Below, in pieces: positions 22,985-35,129 of a DNA stretch of 64,000 nt (its first letter is position 1; each line of letters begins with the position of its first letter). This stretch comes from Otatea glauca (Eukaryota > Streptophyta > Magnoliopsida > Poales > Poaceae), in the NCBI GenBank assembly GCA_036346275.1, contig CM070725.1:17040216-17104215 (forward strand). Reading direction: 5' to 3'. The position numbers and the translations under genes were made by a program. A model generated the notes under the pieces. That model saw only the letters and a program-made list of their open reading frames with translations, made no database searches and was not told the origin of the DNA.

Positions 22985-24560
22985 AGTAAGCACCACCACG
23001 TCGCTGTCGCACGCTACGGTGCGATTCGTGCGTTGATGGCAACGACTAAGGCCGCGCGCCCGCGCCCCTACCCCCTCGGGTCGATCGAGCCCTCGTGCGC
23101 GCTGCATGACATATAGTAGTGCAGTTCTGCAGGCCTCGGGTCTCATGGAAAACTGGAGCATTTCCGACGCATTCCTGTCCTGTCAGGCGCCAGCTAGGGA
23201 ATAATGGTCGCAGCAGTTCGCTGAGCCGAGCTGATGATGCATGCCGTTGGGACCAGCCTACGTAATGTGTACAACAGGAGATACTGTGTGTTGGACTCTT
23301 GGTTGCATTAATCGCAGCAGTTGATGCATTTTGGGGACCGCTTTCTGGGCCGTCGATTGCAGCATCGCATGCACGCCAGGACCACCCAACTCCAATCCCC
23401 GAGAGCCGAACCCGTACGTTGCCATCCGTGTAGCATAGGAGATACTACTATACTGTTGTTCCGAGAGAATGATAAGCATACACCACGTTGAGTACTGTTT
23501 GATGGGACTTTTTTTTTGGTTGACAAAAACTAAAACTCGATCGAACTCAACATTTGTTTTGAATTCATTCAAAATTGTAGATTGAGGTAGAACTTCTAGA
23601 AGAGCCACTCAAACCTTTGCCCACCGAGGGACTGGCCCACAAATGTATAGCACATCACTTGTGTTTTCGTCTTCGCTTTGTGTAAAACGGTTAATTTAGA
23701 GGTACTACGTTTGGACCTACCATGTATTAGATGCTATTACATCTCATTTTAAATAAGCAATAAGGGATTAATCTCACAACAACTCTATACGTATCACATA
23801 GACCTTTGCATTAACAGATAAGGATATGACGTTTTGTTTGAGCTACACCTCGCATTAATAAGTGGCAAAGGCAAGAACAAGCCCAATGCTTACGAGAAAT
23901 AGAAAAATCTATGGTTTATTTAGGATCGTCCTACAGAAATCAATAACTCTTGTTTGATTTGTTTCATATAAAAGGGAACTTCTTCATGAGCTTAATTTGT
24001 TTAACTGCATGAATGCATCAAATTAGTTACATGTAAACCAGTGTCATCAACTAACAGCGCAAGCTATGATGCTTCATGATTGACCTTGAATGGCATGAGT
24101 CATACTACTGTTGATTCACAACCTTGTCGTCATGACTTACTTTGCAATTTTGATAATATTAATAGAAAGTACCAATTCATCAAATCAAGCACTGCCGATT
24201 ATATGGCGGTAGCCTGGTAGGGAACCTTGCCAACCATCGGACTGACATGGCTGCCCATCTTCTTTTTTAGAGTATGTTAGAGCTCTTGGCCACTTGTAAA
24301 AAGCATTGACTATCATTTATTTCTTTTTGCAACAACAAAACGAAGGGAAATATAACACTCTTTCATGAAAATAAGAAAAAGATATTGATGCGGCACGATA
24401 ATGAAGAATTCGAAATAGTCGAGATGGAAACTAAAGATTTTTTTTTAGTAGGAAAGAAAAGAAATTCAAGAAACAAGAAGAATTATTTTCTGGATTACTG
24501 TCTTCGAAAGCTTTGCTTTTGGAAAAATAAAAGAAAGGTGTCAGTACTCCGGAGCACTAG
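22985..24560. other. Non-coding, no gene seen
   Basis: A short GC-rich patch near 23,040-23,110 is surrounded by AT-rich DNA. No coding similarity, RNA genes or clear repeats were recognised. Confidence 0.5.
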
Positions 24561-24562
24561 CG

Positions 24563-24760
24563 TTGACAGTTTTATCCATAGGTTTGGGTATCTGCGGGTT
24601 TCCGACTCGATAAAGGTGGGCACGGGTAGCACTGCAGACTCATGAGTTTTCGGGTTTGGGTATCCGATAAGGATACATGATGGACGTGGGTATTAATTTG
24701 TACCCATGTGTACCCGATGGGTATCCTATGACATGTAGGCTCTACTTTTTATAAGATATA
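24563..24760. repeat. GGGTATCC/GGGTACC motif cluster (hAT subterminal type)
   Basis: Repeated GGGTTTGGGTATC, GGGTATCC, TACCC and GTACCCGATGGGTATCC motifs in both orientations. Grass hAT elements often carry such repeats near their ends. It lies directly upstream of the FRIGIDA-like fragment, so it may be the edge of an element that carried that fragment, but no termini were found. Confidence 0.35.
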
Positions 24761-24799
24761 TATATTAGAAAATTGAAACCCTAACTCACTAATTTAGTC

Positions 24800-25203
24800 T
24801 ACTTGGGACCTCCGCCGCCGCAATCTTCTCGCCTCCTCCGAAATGCCCTGAGCCCCCGCTACAATCGCTCGCGCACTCCTACCTCTCGGCTCTCCCTCCC
24901 GCCAATGCCTCCTCCTTCGGCCCCATCTGCCTCCTCGCCGGGCTCCGCGTGGACGCGCTCCGCGCTGGGCTGCCCGACGCGCTCAAGCTCTGCGTCGATC
25001 AGGCCAGGTTCGTAATAGACACCGTCTCTCAGGTGTTCCCTATGGACAAGCGAGTGGTGAGGTCACCCACCGACCTGGCATGGGCGTGCGTTCTGATACT
25101 AGAGGCGGTGGTGCCGGCGCTTGCCGATTCAGACCCGGAGATCGGGGCGACGCGCCCGATGGTGCCACAGGTGGCGCGCGAAAAGTCTAGTGGATTCGGA
25201 TAG
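24800..25203 (+). pseudogene. FRIGIDA-like gene fragment
   Basis: One frame ending at TAG 25,203 reads LAGLRVDALRAGLPDALKLC, DQARFVIDTVSQVFP, DLAWACVLILEAVVPALAD and ATRPMVPQVAREK. This resembles the central helical domain of FRIGIDA/FRIGIDA-like proteins (ELPxAL, Dx(A/P)xLVLDA and a later LLLE stretch before an ER...EEW helix). Family members are roughly 400-600 residues; about 90 recognisable residues remain. It stops just after VAREK, where the family would continue. Upstream sequence (24,800-24,940) is open but low complexity. Assignment is from memory of the family, without a search. Confidence 0.5.
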
Positions 25204-26280
25204 ACAGCAAGATTTTAGATTTCTGGTTCGAATAGACGACAGTCATACCCGAAGTTACCTACACGATTGAAGCACCTGCCGTTTAGGACAGGCCTAATGG
25301 TATGGCCTAGGCCCCACAGCGAGCAGATGCAGAGCTGATGGGTCCCACCAGACCAGAGCAGGCCTGGACGTAGGCCCACCATGGCAGAAGCAGCACCACA
25401 GCCGCCCAAGAGAGAGAAAATAGCCAAACCCGCTGTCTCGCCACCTCACATGGAGGTCCACCTATTTGTAGACCCACATGACAGAGATACCACTTAGTTG
25501 CGTCCATGTTTTCCGAGACTTCTTTTCTCTCCAGGTTTTTCCAAGCGCGCGCAGCCGTTCCGTTCCCACCACAACTGTACATATCGACTAAACCCGTCAC
25601 CCCACACACATAAAAAGAATCACCGACACGGGTATCCCACGCGGCTGGACCCACAAGTCCGTGAAACGACAGTATTTCTCGCGGTGCCTATCCGTTGCTT
25701 ATCCTGCCGGCGAGGGGACCATGCGGAACAGTATAGTGGATCCGGGCCCACCTAGACTGGAGCAAGTACACATCCGCGGATTCTACGCGTTCTAACGTGT
25801 AAGCCCTCCCTGACAGGCCGACCATTGGAATATGTACCCTACCTGGCAAAAATGGTGGTCTAGATTTTTCGGTGCCTCGTGCCGTGGAAGCTTTTCTTTC
25901 TTAAAGCCCGCGTGTTTAGACGTGGGCACGGGGAAGTGGAAGCCGGCCCCACCAGAAAACCAAGCCAGACTATAGCTCCCACACCGACAAGTGGACCTAA
26001 ATATGCGGGGTCCATTGTTCAGTGAGAATAGCAGAAGGGTTTGGTGCGGCCCACATCCACTTGTCCGTCGGCCTCTGGTCGCCTGGCCTACGCATTCGGC
26101 TCCAATTGGCTGCTGCAATGGCCTCGTTCTCCACGCCGTGGGGCCCACGCGGAGTGGTCCAGGCGTTCCTGTGATACACGTGTCCGCGCGGGACCGGGCA
26201 CCGAGATCACGCCCTCCTCTTCGCGCCTCTGTCGAGCCTAATTTTTACCCTCCATGTCTCTCTCCGTAGTGTTCTTAAAT
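25204..26280. other. GC-rich non-coding stretch with promoter-like motifs
   Basis: Both strands are open in places but the translations have no known similarity. GGCCCAC/GTGGGCC-type motifs recur (26,048, 26,140, 25,745) and a G-box/ABRE-like ACACGTGTCC lies at 26,176. These resemble grass promoter elements, yet no coding exon follows within 300 bp. Confidence 0.4.
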
Positions 26281-26352
26281 AAATTACATTTAGGTGCTTG
26301 CAGCTTTAGATTTTTGTACATAGGTAACGCAAGGTTTTAGGGTTTACACTAA

Positions 26353-26626
26353 GGCCCTATTTAGGGGGCTTAAAATCAGTTTCGGCATGTGAAAAGCATG
26401 TAAGTCCTCTAAAAAGATCATCTTTTAAGCAGTTTTTGGTATAAACTAAAAGTCGTATATAACTAGTAAAAGCTAAAAGTTAGGTGAAATGTATTTTTGC
26501 AGCTTATTGTAAAAGGAAATTAGTTGTTTGTCAAACAATCTCTCATAAGAAATTACAGTTGCTTTTTAGCAAAGAAAACAAAAAAAAACATCTTTCAGAA
26601 AAGTTAGAGCTCCCCCAAATAGGCCC
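26353..26626. mobile_element. Tourist-type MITE, 274 bp
   Basis: TAA duplication at 26,350-26,352 and 26,627-26,629. Terminal inverted repeats are GGCCCTATTTAGGGGGC on the left and, reverse-complemented, GGGCCTATTTGGGGGAGC on the right. The core is AT-rich and non-coding. Ends and TAA target fit PIF/Harbinger-derived MITEs. Confidence 0.8.
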
Positions 26627-26629
26627 TAA

Positions 26630-28248
26630 GCAACCTATCGCTTGGAGTTCTAGCCATTCCACTTGATGCTGCTATACCACTAATTAATATTTTTTTTCAT
26701 TAACTTGGGGAAATAGAGAGTAAAATATGCTATAAAAAACTTGTAATTAATATACTCCTAAATGGTAATACCATCGATACCAGGGGCACACTGTATTATG
26801 TAGAAAGTCTAACCTGTTACCTAAAATATCATAAATAACATTAAATCCGACAAAACTTGCAAATTCCTTCAAACTGTGTATATGGATAAATTGTAGGTAT
26901 GTATTTGTCAGTACTTGAAAAATACAATCACTTACTGTATTCACTCTTCTCTACTGCAACCTTGTGATTTTTATGTACGAATGATCACCTCAACGTCACG
27001 GATTAGCCACTACTAGTTTAATTTGAACATTTACTCAGTAGTTACATATAACTATATAAGAATTCTGGGACAATCACATTCGACCAAATAGTATATGCAG
27101 AATCTGTTGCCTTGCAATCCACAACCATTGTCTTATAATTATTTTGATAATGAGTGAATGATTGTTTGTCCTGACAATGGTATTATATATATAACTTGAT
27201 TTTGCTTGAGGGTATAGACGACTCAATTTGCACCAAGTTTTATAAATTAACAGGAGTTTGCATGCATTCTTTTCAATGGCTATAGGTTTTTCTTACTGAA
27301 ATGTCCTACATATGGTAATAATTATTACGCAATTTTCCTAAGTACATGCAGTAAGGACATGCATAGGTCATGTTTGTTTTTTATTTTTTTAAGAGTATGT
27401 AAAAATACACATGTACATAGAACATTAGTGTTTTTATAGAAGGAAAATGAAGTGTTAAATCATTCAATATAAGTTTATGTATTAATTAAAAGCCTCGTGG
27501 GATTATGTCAAGTTATAGTTTAGGTGTGACAATTGTTTCTAAACTACGCAGTTTAGGTTAAATTAATTAAACGATCGTAGTTTTGAACGGAATGCAAACT
27601 TTAGTTATGTGAATCTTTTTTTACATGTAACGTTGAATTATCTATTTATTGCAATTACTCCCCTCACATTTATTATTGATATCACTCTCACCGCACTTCT
27701 TTTAGGGTGAGGGTGTTCATGTGGCACACTACTCTTTTTTTTACACCTCAGCCTTCTTAACCCACTGCAAGCGGTTTAAGAGCAATGTACATTGTAGTAT
27801 ATATATCAATCAAATTAGCTAATTATTGTGTTTTGGTCCAAAATACTATTTTGTATTCAATAATTATGTACTTATTACGATAAATTAAGCTACTCGAGGA
27901 GCAGTGAGAAAACACAGAGTGAACCCACTTCAAATTGAAATGAGTGTCAAAACTAGCAGCAAATTTATTTTGAGAAAATCCCACGGTAAATCAGTGATGA
28001 AGTGGAATGCACATTATTAACATACGGTATCAGTAAACTATAATAACATGAATTAGCAAGGAGATAAATGTAAAATAACTGTACTCTCACAAATTACGTA
28101 CACTGCCGGGCATAGACTATCTGGTACATTGCAGTGCGTGGCAAGGAAAACACATAAGCATAAAATAACTTGCCAGCGAAAAAAATGCATAATTGAACAT
28201 GTCAATCAATTAGGAAAAACAATGGTTAGTGTAATGACGGTTACCTTT
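26630..28248. other. AT-rich non-coding stretch
   Basis: No coding region, RNA gene or repeat could be recognised on either strand. Confidence 0.5.
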
Positions 28249-28382
28249 TCTTTTTTAAAGTCGAGCTGCACAAAAATGAAGGCTTCACGAAGATTCTCGT
28301 AGAAGAGCTCTGACCATTCTAATTGCGCCAGTCCCCGCCAATAATCAACTCCACTGCACGCATTAGCAAATCGGATAAGGAT
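28249..28382 (-). other. Possible isolated exon of unknown gene
   Basis: The minus strand reads ILIRFANACSGVDYWRGLAQ followed by LEWSELFYENLREAFIFVQL and DFKKEK. It is bounded by an acceptor-like TGACTGCACAG upstream and a donor-like AAG|GTAACC downstream. The composition is protein-like (aromatic and acidic, no bias) and unlike the AT-rich surroundings. I do not recognise the family, and neighbouring exons were not found. Confidence 0.3.
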
Positions 28383-28604
28383 CTGTGCAGTCATCAAGTA
28401 GACTGCAACTTATATAAGCAGTTCCCATCTATCTAAATCATTAGATCGAGACAACGAACAATTCGAATCAAATAATAACATCACACTATAGTGTTGCTAC
28501 AGTAGAAAATAGGCGCAATATTTTGCTACAATACTATTGAAAGATCTGGATCGTCACTTTTTGATCTAACTATCCATATGCAACCACTACACCAAAAAAC
28601 GTCA

Positions 28605-28976
28605 TCAGTGGCGGTTCATAACCGCCATCAGTGGCGGTTATTGAACCGCCACAGATATAGTGCCACTGATAATCGAGAATTATCAGTGGCGGTTTTCTAA
28701 CCATCACAGATAAGTGTTATCTGTGACGGTTCTACATACTAACCGCCACAGATAACAATACTATCTGTGGCGGTTCTATCCGCCAACCGCCACAGATAAC
28801 TACACTATCTGTGACGGTTCTTTTCTACAACCGCCACAGATAAAAATATTATCTGTGGCGGTTCTTCCCACCAACCGCCACAGATAACTATATTATCTGT
28901 GGCGGTTCTATACATCAACCGTCACAGATCTATATTATCGTGGCGGTTCTATCCACCAACCGCCACAGATAGTGCC
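28605..28976. repeat. Left subterminal hairpin array of the CACTA element
   Basis: About nine inverted pairs of the unit TTATCTGTGGCGGTT / AACCGCCACAGATAA, each separated by a short loop (for example TCTATCCGCC or TTTTCTAC). Subterminal arrays of this kind are where the CACTA-encoded DNA-binding protein acts in En/Spm. One arm at about 28,934 reads TTATCGTGG, lacking a T that its partner arm implies. Confidence 0.85.
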
Positions 28977-29037
28977 CGACCAAAAAATAAAAATCGCATT
29001 TTGGGCTAGCCTCAGTCTTGCTAGCCATGCCCTCGAA

Positions 29038-29310
29038 ACATATAATACATCAATCACAGATTTTGCATACACACGATTACAATGTACAACAATCACAGAT
29101 TTCGCATATACACAACTACAATATAATACATCAATCACAATTGCAATTTTGCATATGCACAATTATAATGTACAACAATCACAGATTTTGCATATACACA
29201 ACTACAATATAATACATCAATCACAATTACATATAATACATCAATCACAATTACAATCACAGATTTTGCATATCACAATTACAATATACACAATTACAAT
29301 GTACAATTAA
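29038..29310. repeat. AT-rich tandem repeat, about 86-bp period
   Basis: ACAACAATCACAGATTT recurs at about 29,086 and 29,172. Related blocks are ATAATACATCAATCACA and TTTGCATAT(A/G)CACAA. About three copies, then shorter fragments. A 110-codon frame through it is the repeat read as protein and not a gene. Confidence 0.75.
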
Positions 29311-29883
29311 AGTGTCTCATGCATGAGGTGCTCGATCATGGTGATGGTGTAGGGCATGCCTCATTGGACTGACTCGCCCTTCTCCTCCATTCATCATCTT
29401 TGCATCAATATTTCTCGAGTATGTAAATGAAGTCATTATATATCATACTATGGAAAGCTAAATAGATCACTTTTGTTGTATCACAAATCTAGCCGATCCA
29501 TTGCCGTCTTATTCCATGTGAATGCCGTGGCATCCTCCAGATATTGTACATGCATTAGCTAGTTTATACTCCTCTATTTTTGAATATGTGACATTCTATT
29601 TTTCAATTTTTATTCCTAAATACATATCATTCTACAATTTTGATCCTACTTTTACTATTTTTCCTTCTATAATCTCCATTTAGCTATTTTTAATGGCATT
29701 TACTATCATACATTAGAGTAAAACACACCATCTAAAAATATAAGGACCATGTAATCAAATATCTTATGAATGGAAGGTAAAGATGCAAAAGGAGGGTTCC
29801 CATTTGAAAGGAACAAAGAGTTATTTACACTTTGTAATGAAACGAATTGAAGTAAAAAGCCTAAACTAGTGGAGGTAAACTAG

Positions 29884-30428
29884 AAGCCTACGGGTCTTGG
29901 AGGTTGAAGACATGTGATTTGGGACAATAGTATGGATGATGGATCGTTGTTGTCTTCGTCATAAAACTCGCCATTTTTGTTGATTATTTCCTTCATGATG
30001 AAGTAGGCGGTGGCCTGAATGCCTTGGATTTGAAGGAAACAGATCCTACCGTAGACAACTTGAGGCGCTGTAAGTATAAAAACAAAATTAAGAGAGAATA
30101 TAGAAATTGAGTGGTGTGAATCAATGTGTCATGTCGGCATGGTGACCTCTACGTCATTGTCTTTTATTGTGCATGATAAGATTTCGCGCATGTCTTCGCA
30201 CACGAAGTACCCACATAAATTTGTTCCTTTAACCGCTTGTGACATCTGCAAAATCGAATGAACTAAGATGTCGTCGAAGGAGCTATTTACTATGAAATAT
30301 GATATAAGAGTATTCCCTTCGTATGCGTCTGGAAACTTCGTGCGGATTGTAAGGGATTTGTGGTATGGGCGGTATCTCGAGCTCTTCCGACAATATCTTT
30401 TGAACGCCTCATTCACTAAATGTGTCAT
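29884..30428 (-). pseudogene. Ulp1-like cysteine protease domain, C-terminal part (CACTA second gene)
   Basis: Minus strand. The first exon (30,428-about 30,128) reads NEAFKRYCRKSSRYRPYHK and VKGTNLCGYFVCEDMRE. The TNLCGYFVCE segment corresponds to the region of the catalytic Cys in Ulp1-type proteases of plant transposons. An acceptor-like TATACTTACAG at about 30,066 leads to a second exon reading YFIMKEIINKNGEFYDEDNN, the usual end of these CACTA proteins, stopping near 29,884. The His and Asp part of the triad is not recognisable upstream. It lies in the position expected for the C-terminus of the CACTA second gene. Confidence 0.65.
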
Positions 30429-30439
30429 CTCTTCAAAGT

Positions 30440-31205
30440 CTTTTTAGGTTTATCTAGTGGATCCATGATCGAGATCTTGCTCTTTTCTCGGATGAATTAT
30501 TACGAGAATCCAATGGAAGCTACATACACATGCATGATGCGGTCATTAGTCCTTACATCGAGTAAATAACGAAATAAACGAGTAATTTAACTAGCTAGTG
30601 AGCAACTTACTTAAAATTGTATGGCAAAAGTATAAACTCCTTGTCTTGTAGTTTAATCAAAACTTTATATACGCATTCTCGACCTCCTTTGGTACTCTTT
30701 TGATTTCATGTTGGCAAACCGTTCCGGTCGAGAATCCCATCGCCCCTTGGTTCTTCGTACTTCAATCATCTCGTATCTATATAACGAATTAGTTAGACAT
30801 GAAATTTATCGGTATTACGTGAATGTAGGCCAAGATTAATATATTAGACACTTACGGTGACAAAGATCTCAAAAAGATATGTCGAGGCGTCGTGATAGAA
30901 CAAGTTGTGCAAGTTATCGAATTCTATTAAGAAGTAGCCATGGCCCTCATGGTGAAAATGTTCCTCACGGAAAATTGCGGTGATCATCTTTGGGAGTACG
31001 CCTTGGTTGGATCGATCTAAGTACCATGCATGTAATCATTGCATCATGGGTGTTAGACTTTTTAACTTGAGCGGTGACCAAGGGCTTCCTACCTCAATTT
31101 CAATCTTTGTTGATCATCTTGGTCATCGACTTCGCCTTGCCCTTACTTTTTGTCGCACGACATCATACTCGGTCTGGCCTCGCTGATCCGGGCCGACTGA
31201 CTTGT
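30440..31205 (-). other. Degraded middle of the CACTA second gene
   Basis: It lies between the Ptta-like and Ulp1-like parts on the minus strand. Frames are broken and no motif can be named. The N-terminal part of the protease domain is expected here. Confidence 0.4.
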
Positions 31206-32017
31206 CTAATGTGCCAATTTTGGGATCAAAGGTTGTAGGTTTGTCATTTGAAGTACCAGTGTTATAGGTTTACGCTTTGGAGTACTAACGGTGGCCATCT
31301 TGATGGGGTCCTCAATGCATTTCTTTTCTACCTCATTTTGCTTCTTCCCCGTTTCACTCTCAGGTGCTGGTGACGGATGCGAGGATTGTACTACAGGAGA
31401 GGATGGCACTGCATGGTCCAAGGCGATGTCACGCTTGCGCCATTGGATGAATGAGTGGACGGCACTTCCTAGAGTAGTTATCTCATCATTGGTGGGTTTT
31501 TCGGTCCGATCTCGAAGAAGCTGTGCAAATACCGTGTCCACTTGGACCTTTGCATAACTCGGGCGCTATCGGGTATTGTGCAGACACCCCTTCTTGGCAC
31601 GGATAGACTACCCCTGTAGCACTGTATAAATATGTTCATCACGCACGTTGAGTGACAGTGTGGGGTCCACGTATGTCGCCCACGGGATAATGGTTGTTGT
31701 CCGCTTACGCCAATGGCGTGGGACGCGCAATCGCCGCGCGACGACTGTAGGGATCGAGAAAACGTTGTGGGCTCGCGATCGACTCAAGGCTTGTTGTACT
31801 TGTCGCTCAACTTGTTCTTCAATGGTGCCTTGTATTTCTCGCAGAACCCTTTCCTTCATCATTTCCATTTCCTTCTCGGCCCGCTCATCTTTAGCTCTCT
31901 TCCGACTCTATAAGAGTCTCCATGCTCAGGAATCCACTCCTCCATGGAACCTTGACCCCGACGCTCGTGTCCAGGCTGAGTGCTCTTTGTTTCCTAGGGC
32001 GGCTGTTAGCTCGTCTT
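31206..32017 (-). pseudogene. CACTA second gene, central part (Ptta/En/Spm-like), downstream of the Gypsy insertion
   Basis: Right of 31,541 to the insertion point the minus strand reads a charged coiled-coil (KDERAEKEMEMMKERVLREI, QVERQVQQALSR) and then IIPWATYVDPTLSL. At 31,541-31,206 it reads TLGSAVHSFIQWRKRDIAL, matching the conserved LG-AI-FIQW-K-DI block of grass CACTA second genes. At 32,017 it joins the N-terminal part at 43,520 once the retrotransposon is removed: GSFHPDREKD before the break continues as a plausible D-E-L-T-A-A-L-G after it. Stops are present near 31,910. Confidence 0.7.
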
Positions 32018-35000
32018 TGTCGGGACCGAATATGCAAATCTGCACCCTCTGTATATCTTGCACTAGTCCAGATCACGCTAGTGCACACGAGTTCAACATC
32101 GATAAATATCACAATCATACATAGCGGAAATATTATGAAAGACATCATATGATACATACTACTAGTTGAATGACCTTATGGTCCACTTACATGACTATGC
32201 CTCGCAAGGTGAATAATATATTAAACCGCAGCGGAATGGAAACGTAGATAACCCTCAAGATACCACGTAATCGACAAGGCTTGCGCCTAAACATTCGTCT
32301 CCTCCGGAATCTTTGCTCCAAAGATTGATGTAGACTCTTCAACTAGTGATGTTATTGTTGGCAAGGGTGAGTACTTAAAGCACTCAACAAGTTGTGCATG
32401 AATGCAATTCTATGTAACTATATGCAAGGCTTATTCCAAAGGATAGGCTATCATGGCTATTTTGCAACAAAGCAAAGATTTACGAACAAATACAATAAAT
32501 AGATTGTAAAGACGGTAAAACAAATAACAATAATGATAGATTCATCTTTTCTCAAGTAAACCAAGTTTCCAATCTTAAGTCAAATCCCATCTTCCATATG
32601 GCATTCGCCATCCCAACCAAGTTGTTCATTTTAATTAAGCTAACCCTTAATCAGTAATTCCGAGCATTGCTCAATACCATGAGCACGGCTATTCGAATAG
32701 TTTTACACTCTGCAGAGGTTATGCACTTTACCCACGTGACATGATCGTCTCTTGGTGCCTTAGGGTTAACACACTTCCTTTGGTGTGTCGGCGGAGAGAT
32801 CATGACAAAGCCTTTACAATGCTCGGCTTAATCCAAGACTACCCGTTAAGGTTTCAACACTTTGGTGGGTCTGAAAACCACAACCGTGGCCCCCTCTTGC
32901 GCCATGTGAATTACACCCGACAGGAACTCACACCACCAATGATAGTACCAAGTTAAGACATTACAAATTAATCGGCTAGGTGTCCCATTACAACACGTGG
33001 TTGCATGATTGACTCAGTCAAAGGCTTGTAAGGTTAAGTCCTTAGAGTGATCAGGCAAGACATCCACATACCCTCGCCCATTGGGCCCACCTTGGCATAC
33101 TCGCCCCTTGTCACTTGCCCCAATCTAAATTATTATCACCCAGTTGGTTACCAAGCACCACGTGCCATCAACAATTCAACATCATTGCGTGACATGACTC
33201 GCCACAACAACTCAATCTCATCGTGTGATTCCACATGACACACAAGTTATTAACATTGTTCCATATTCCATTAATCAAGATTAATTATCAATGATTCCGA
33301 CACATGTGATGACGTGGCATGGCTAAGCAACTAATACGGACTAATCCTCCAATGTTGATCATAATTATTAACCAACTATATTGAACCAATCTAGGGTGAC
33401 AATGGATCATGGCATACAATGACAAGGTAGGGTATAGATCAATCGTATATTAGCTACGCCCAATTTAATTTAAAACAATTGTATATTTGAAATATATGCA
33501 ATAGGGTAGAACAAACATAGCAATTTTATAAACATGGGTTCAACATGATCAAAGCACAACTTGCCTTAGAATAGGTCCTGATCTGGTTCGGAACTTGCTC
33601 TTGAGTTATGGATCTTCCTCCAAGCGTCGCACAATTCAACGCCTCACGCTGCATCAAGAAGAAAAGCAAATAAATGCCAAAACAGAGAGCAATTGAACTC
33701 CAAAAATCAAATAAAATTCACCATTAAATAGATCTCAATTTTACAAATTTTTAGAAATTTGAATCACTCAAATCCGAGTTACGATGCAAAAGATATAGCC
33801 TTTTGAAGTTTAAAATAAATATCAAATCGAAAATCGAAATTCGAATTTAACAGATTTGTTTTTATTCGAAAAGCGATTTATGACGTCAGCGTTACGTCAG
33901 CGAGATCTCGCCAATCACAAGGCGACACGTGTCTCGGCGTATGGACCGGTCCACGGCGCGGCACGAGACCACGATGCACCCGGTCCATACCGCCTCGGTA
34001 CCACGCCCGACACGCGTCGCTGCGATTGGGCTGCGGCGACGGCTCCATCCGATGCACCGGATCCGATCGAACGGCTCACGAAACTAACGCAAGCGTGGCG
34101 TTCTTTCCACCGCCATCGCTCATCCAACGGCTCACCTTTACCCGGCGACCATCGCCGAGCGACGGCGTGGCTTGATCTTGAGCAGATGATGCAGATCCAA
34201 CTACCGAGGCTAGCTCCGACCGAAACAATGTCACGCGGCGCGGCACTCACCGGACTTGGGGACGAAGGTCACCGAGGTGGCGGAAGAGAGAATCCCGGCG
34301 ACGTTTTCACCCTCCACCGACGCCGAATCGTCGCGGCGATGACTCTGGCCCCTCGGCAATAGCGAAATCCGGCGGACGGCGACGAAAGTGAAGAGAACCA
34401 CGACGGCGGCGCTCACGAAGTCCGACGAGCTCTCAAGCGCCCACGGAGGCTTCTTTGGCGACAACCCAACAGAAAAAGTCGCGCGACACTCACGATGAAC
34501 CTCGGGACTACCCGCCTACTTATAGCCTAGGAATTCGAGCTCTACACGGTGAAGGAGTTCGCGGCGTGCGACGGCGGACTCGAGTCCGAGCCGAAGACGA
34601 CGGCGTCTCGGCAGACGCGTGTCGCGATCCGACGGTCACTACTCGAGCTCCTACGTGGCACGATCCGCTCCGAGAAAACCGATCCGACGGCTGCGAGGTT
34701 TAGGGTTTCTGAAACAAACTCATGGGCCAATCGGGCGCGCACCGATGAGTTTCAGTAAGACGGTGTTGGGCTTCGCCCAACACTGTTCATCGATTTTCAA
34801 AATGATTTTCTATTTAAAATAATTCCGAAATTCATTTTATTTATTTTAAGCAATAAAACTATTAGGAAAAATCAAAGAAAAATCTCAAAAATACTTTGAG
34901 ACATTCGGACTCAAATAAAATATTTTTGGAAAAACTTTATTTTAACTTTGCATAAATTTAAATAGATTGAATAAAAGGCAATGAACTTGATTTGAATTTA

Positions 35001-35098
35001 ATTCTAATAAATCGAGAAAAATCCAAATAAATTCAGAAAATCATAAATGCACATTTAAGCAATAAAAACTTAAATAAGCCAAATTTTGGGATGTTACA
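32018..35098 (-). repeat. 3' LTR of the Gypsy element (about 3,081 bp)
   Basis: In element orientation it starts TGTAACATCCCAAAATTTGG (35,098) and ends CGGTCCCGACA. It matches the 5' LTR over its whole length and the solo LTR at 18,636-21,707 with more divergence. It is about 30 bp shorter than the 5' LTR through many single-base gaps. A TATA-like CTATAAGTAG lies at 34,517-34,526. GC-rich open frames at 33,856-34,703 are LTR sequence. Confidence 0.92.
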
Positions 35099-35110
35099 AA
35101 CCTCCCCCTT
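35099..35110 (-). other. Polypurine tract of the Gypsy element
   Basis: Minus-strand AAGGGGGAGGTT abuts the 3' LTR. It is the expected plus-strand DNA primer site. Confidence 0.85.
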
Positions 35111-35129
35111 AATGTAATCTCGACAGAGA

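Noticed and set aside
25307..26148. Two open frames of about 115 codons on the minus strand
   Set aside because: Low similarity to anything, Trp/Gly/Arg-rich translations of promoter-like GC-rich DNA.
28605..28976. Regularly spaced short repeats resembling a CRISPR array
   Set aside because: Units are inverted pairs with tiny loops, no unique spacers, and lie at CACTA termini in a plant genome.
29018..29310. Open frame of 112 codons
   Set aside because: It is the translation of an AT-rich tandem repeat.
33856..34758. Open frames near 34 kb and their counterparts at 42.2-43.3 kb
   Set aside because: LTR sequence; frames differ between the two LTR copies because of gaps.
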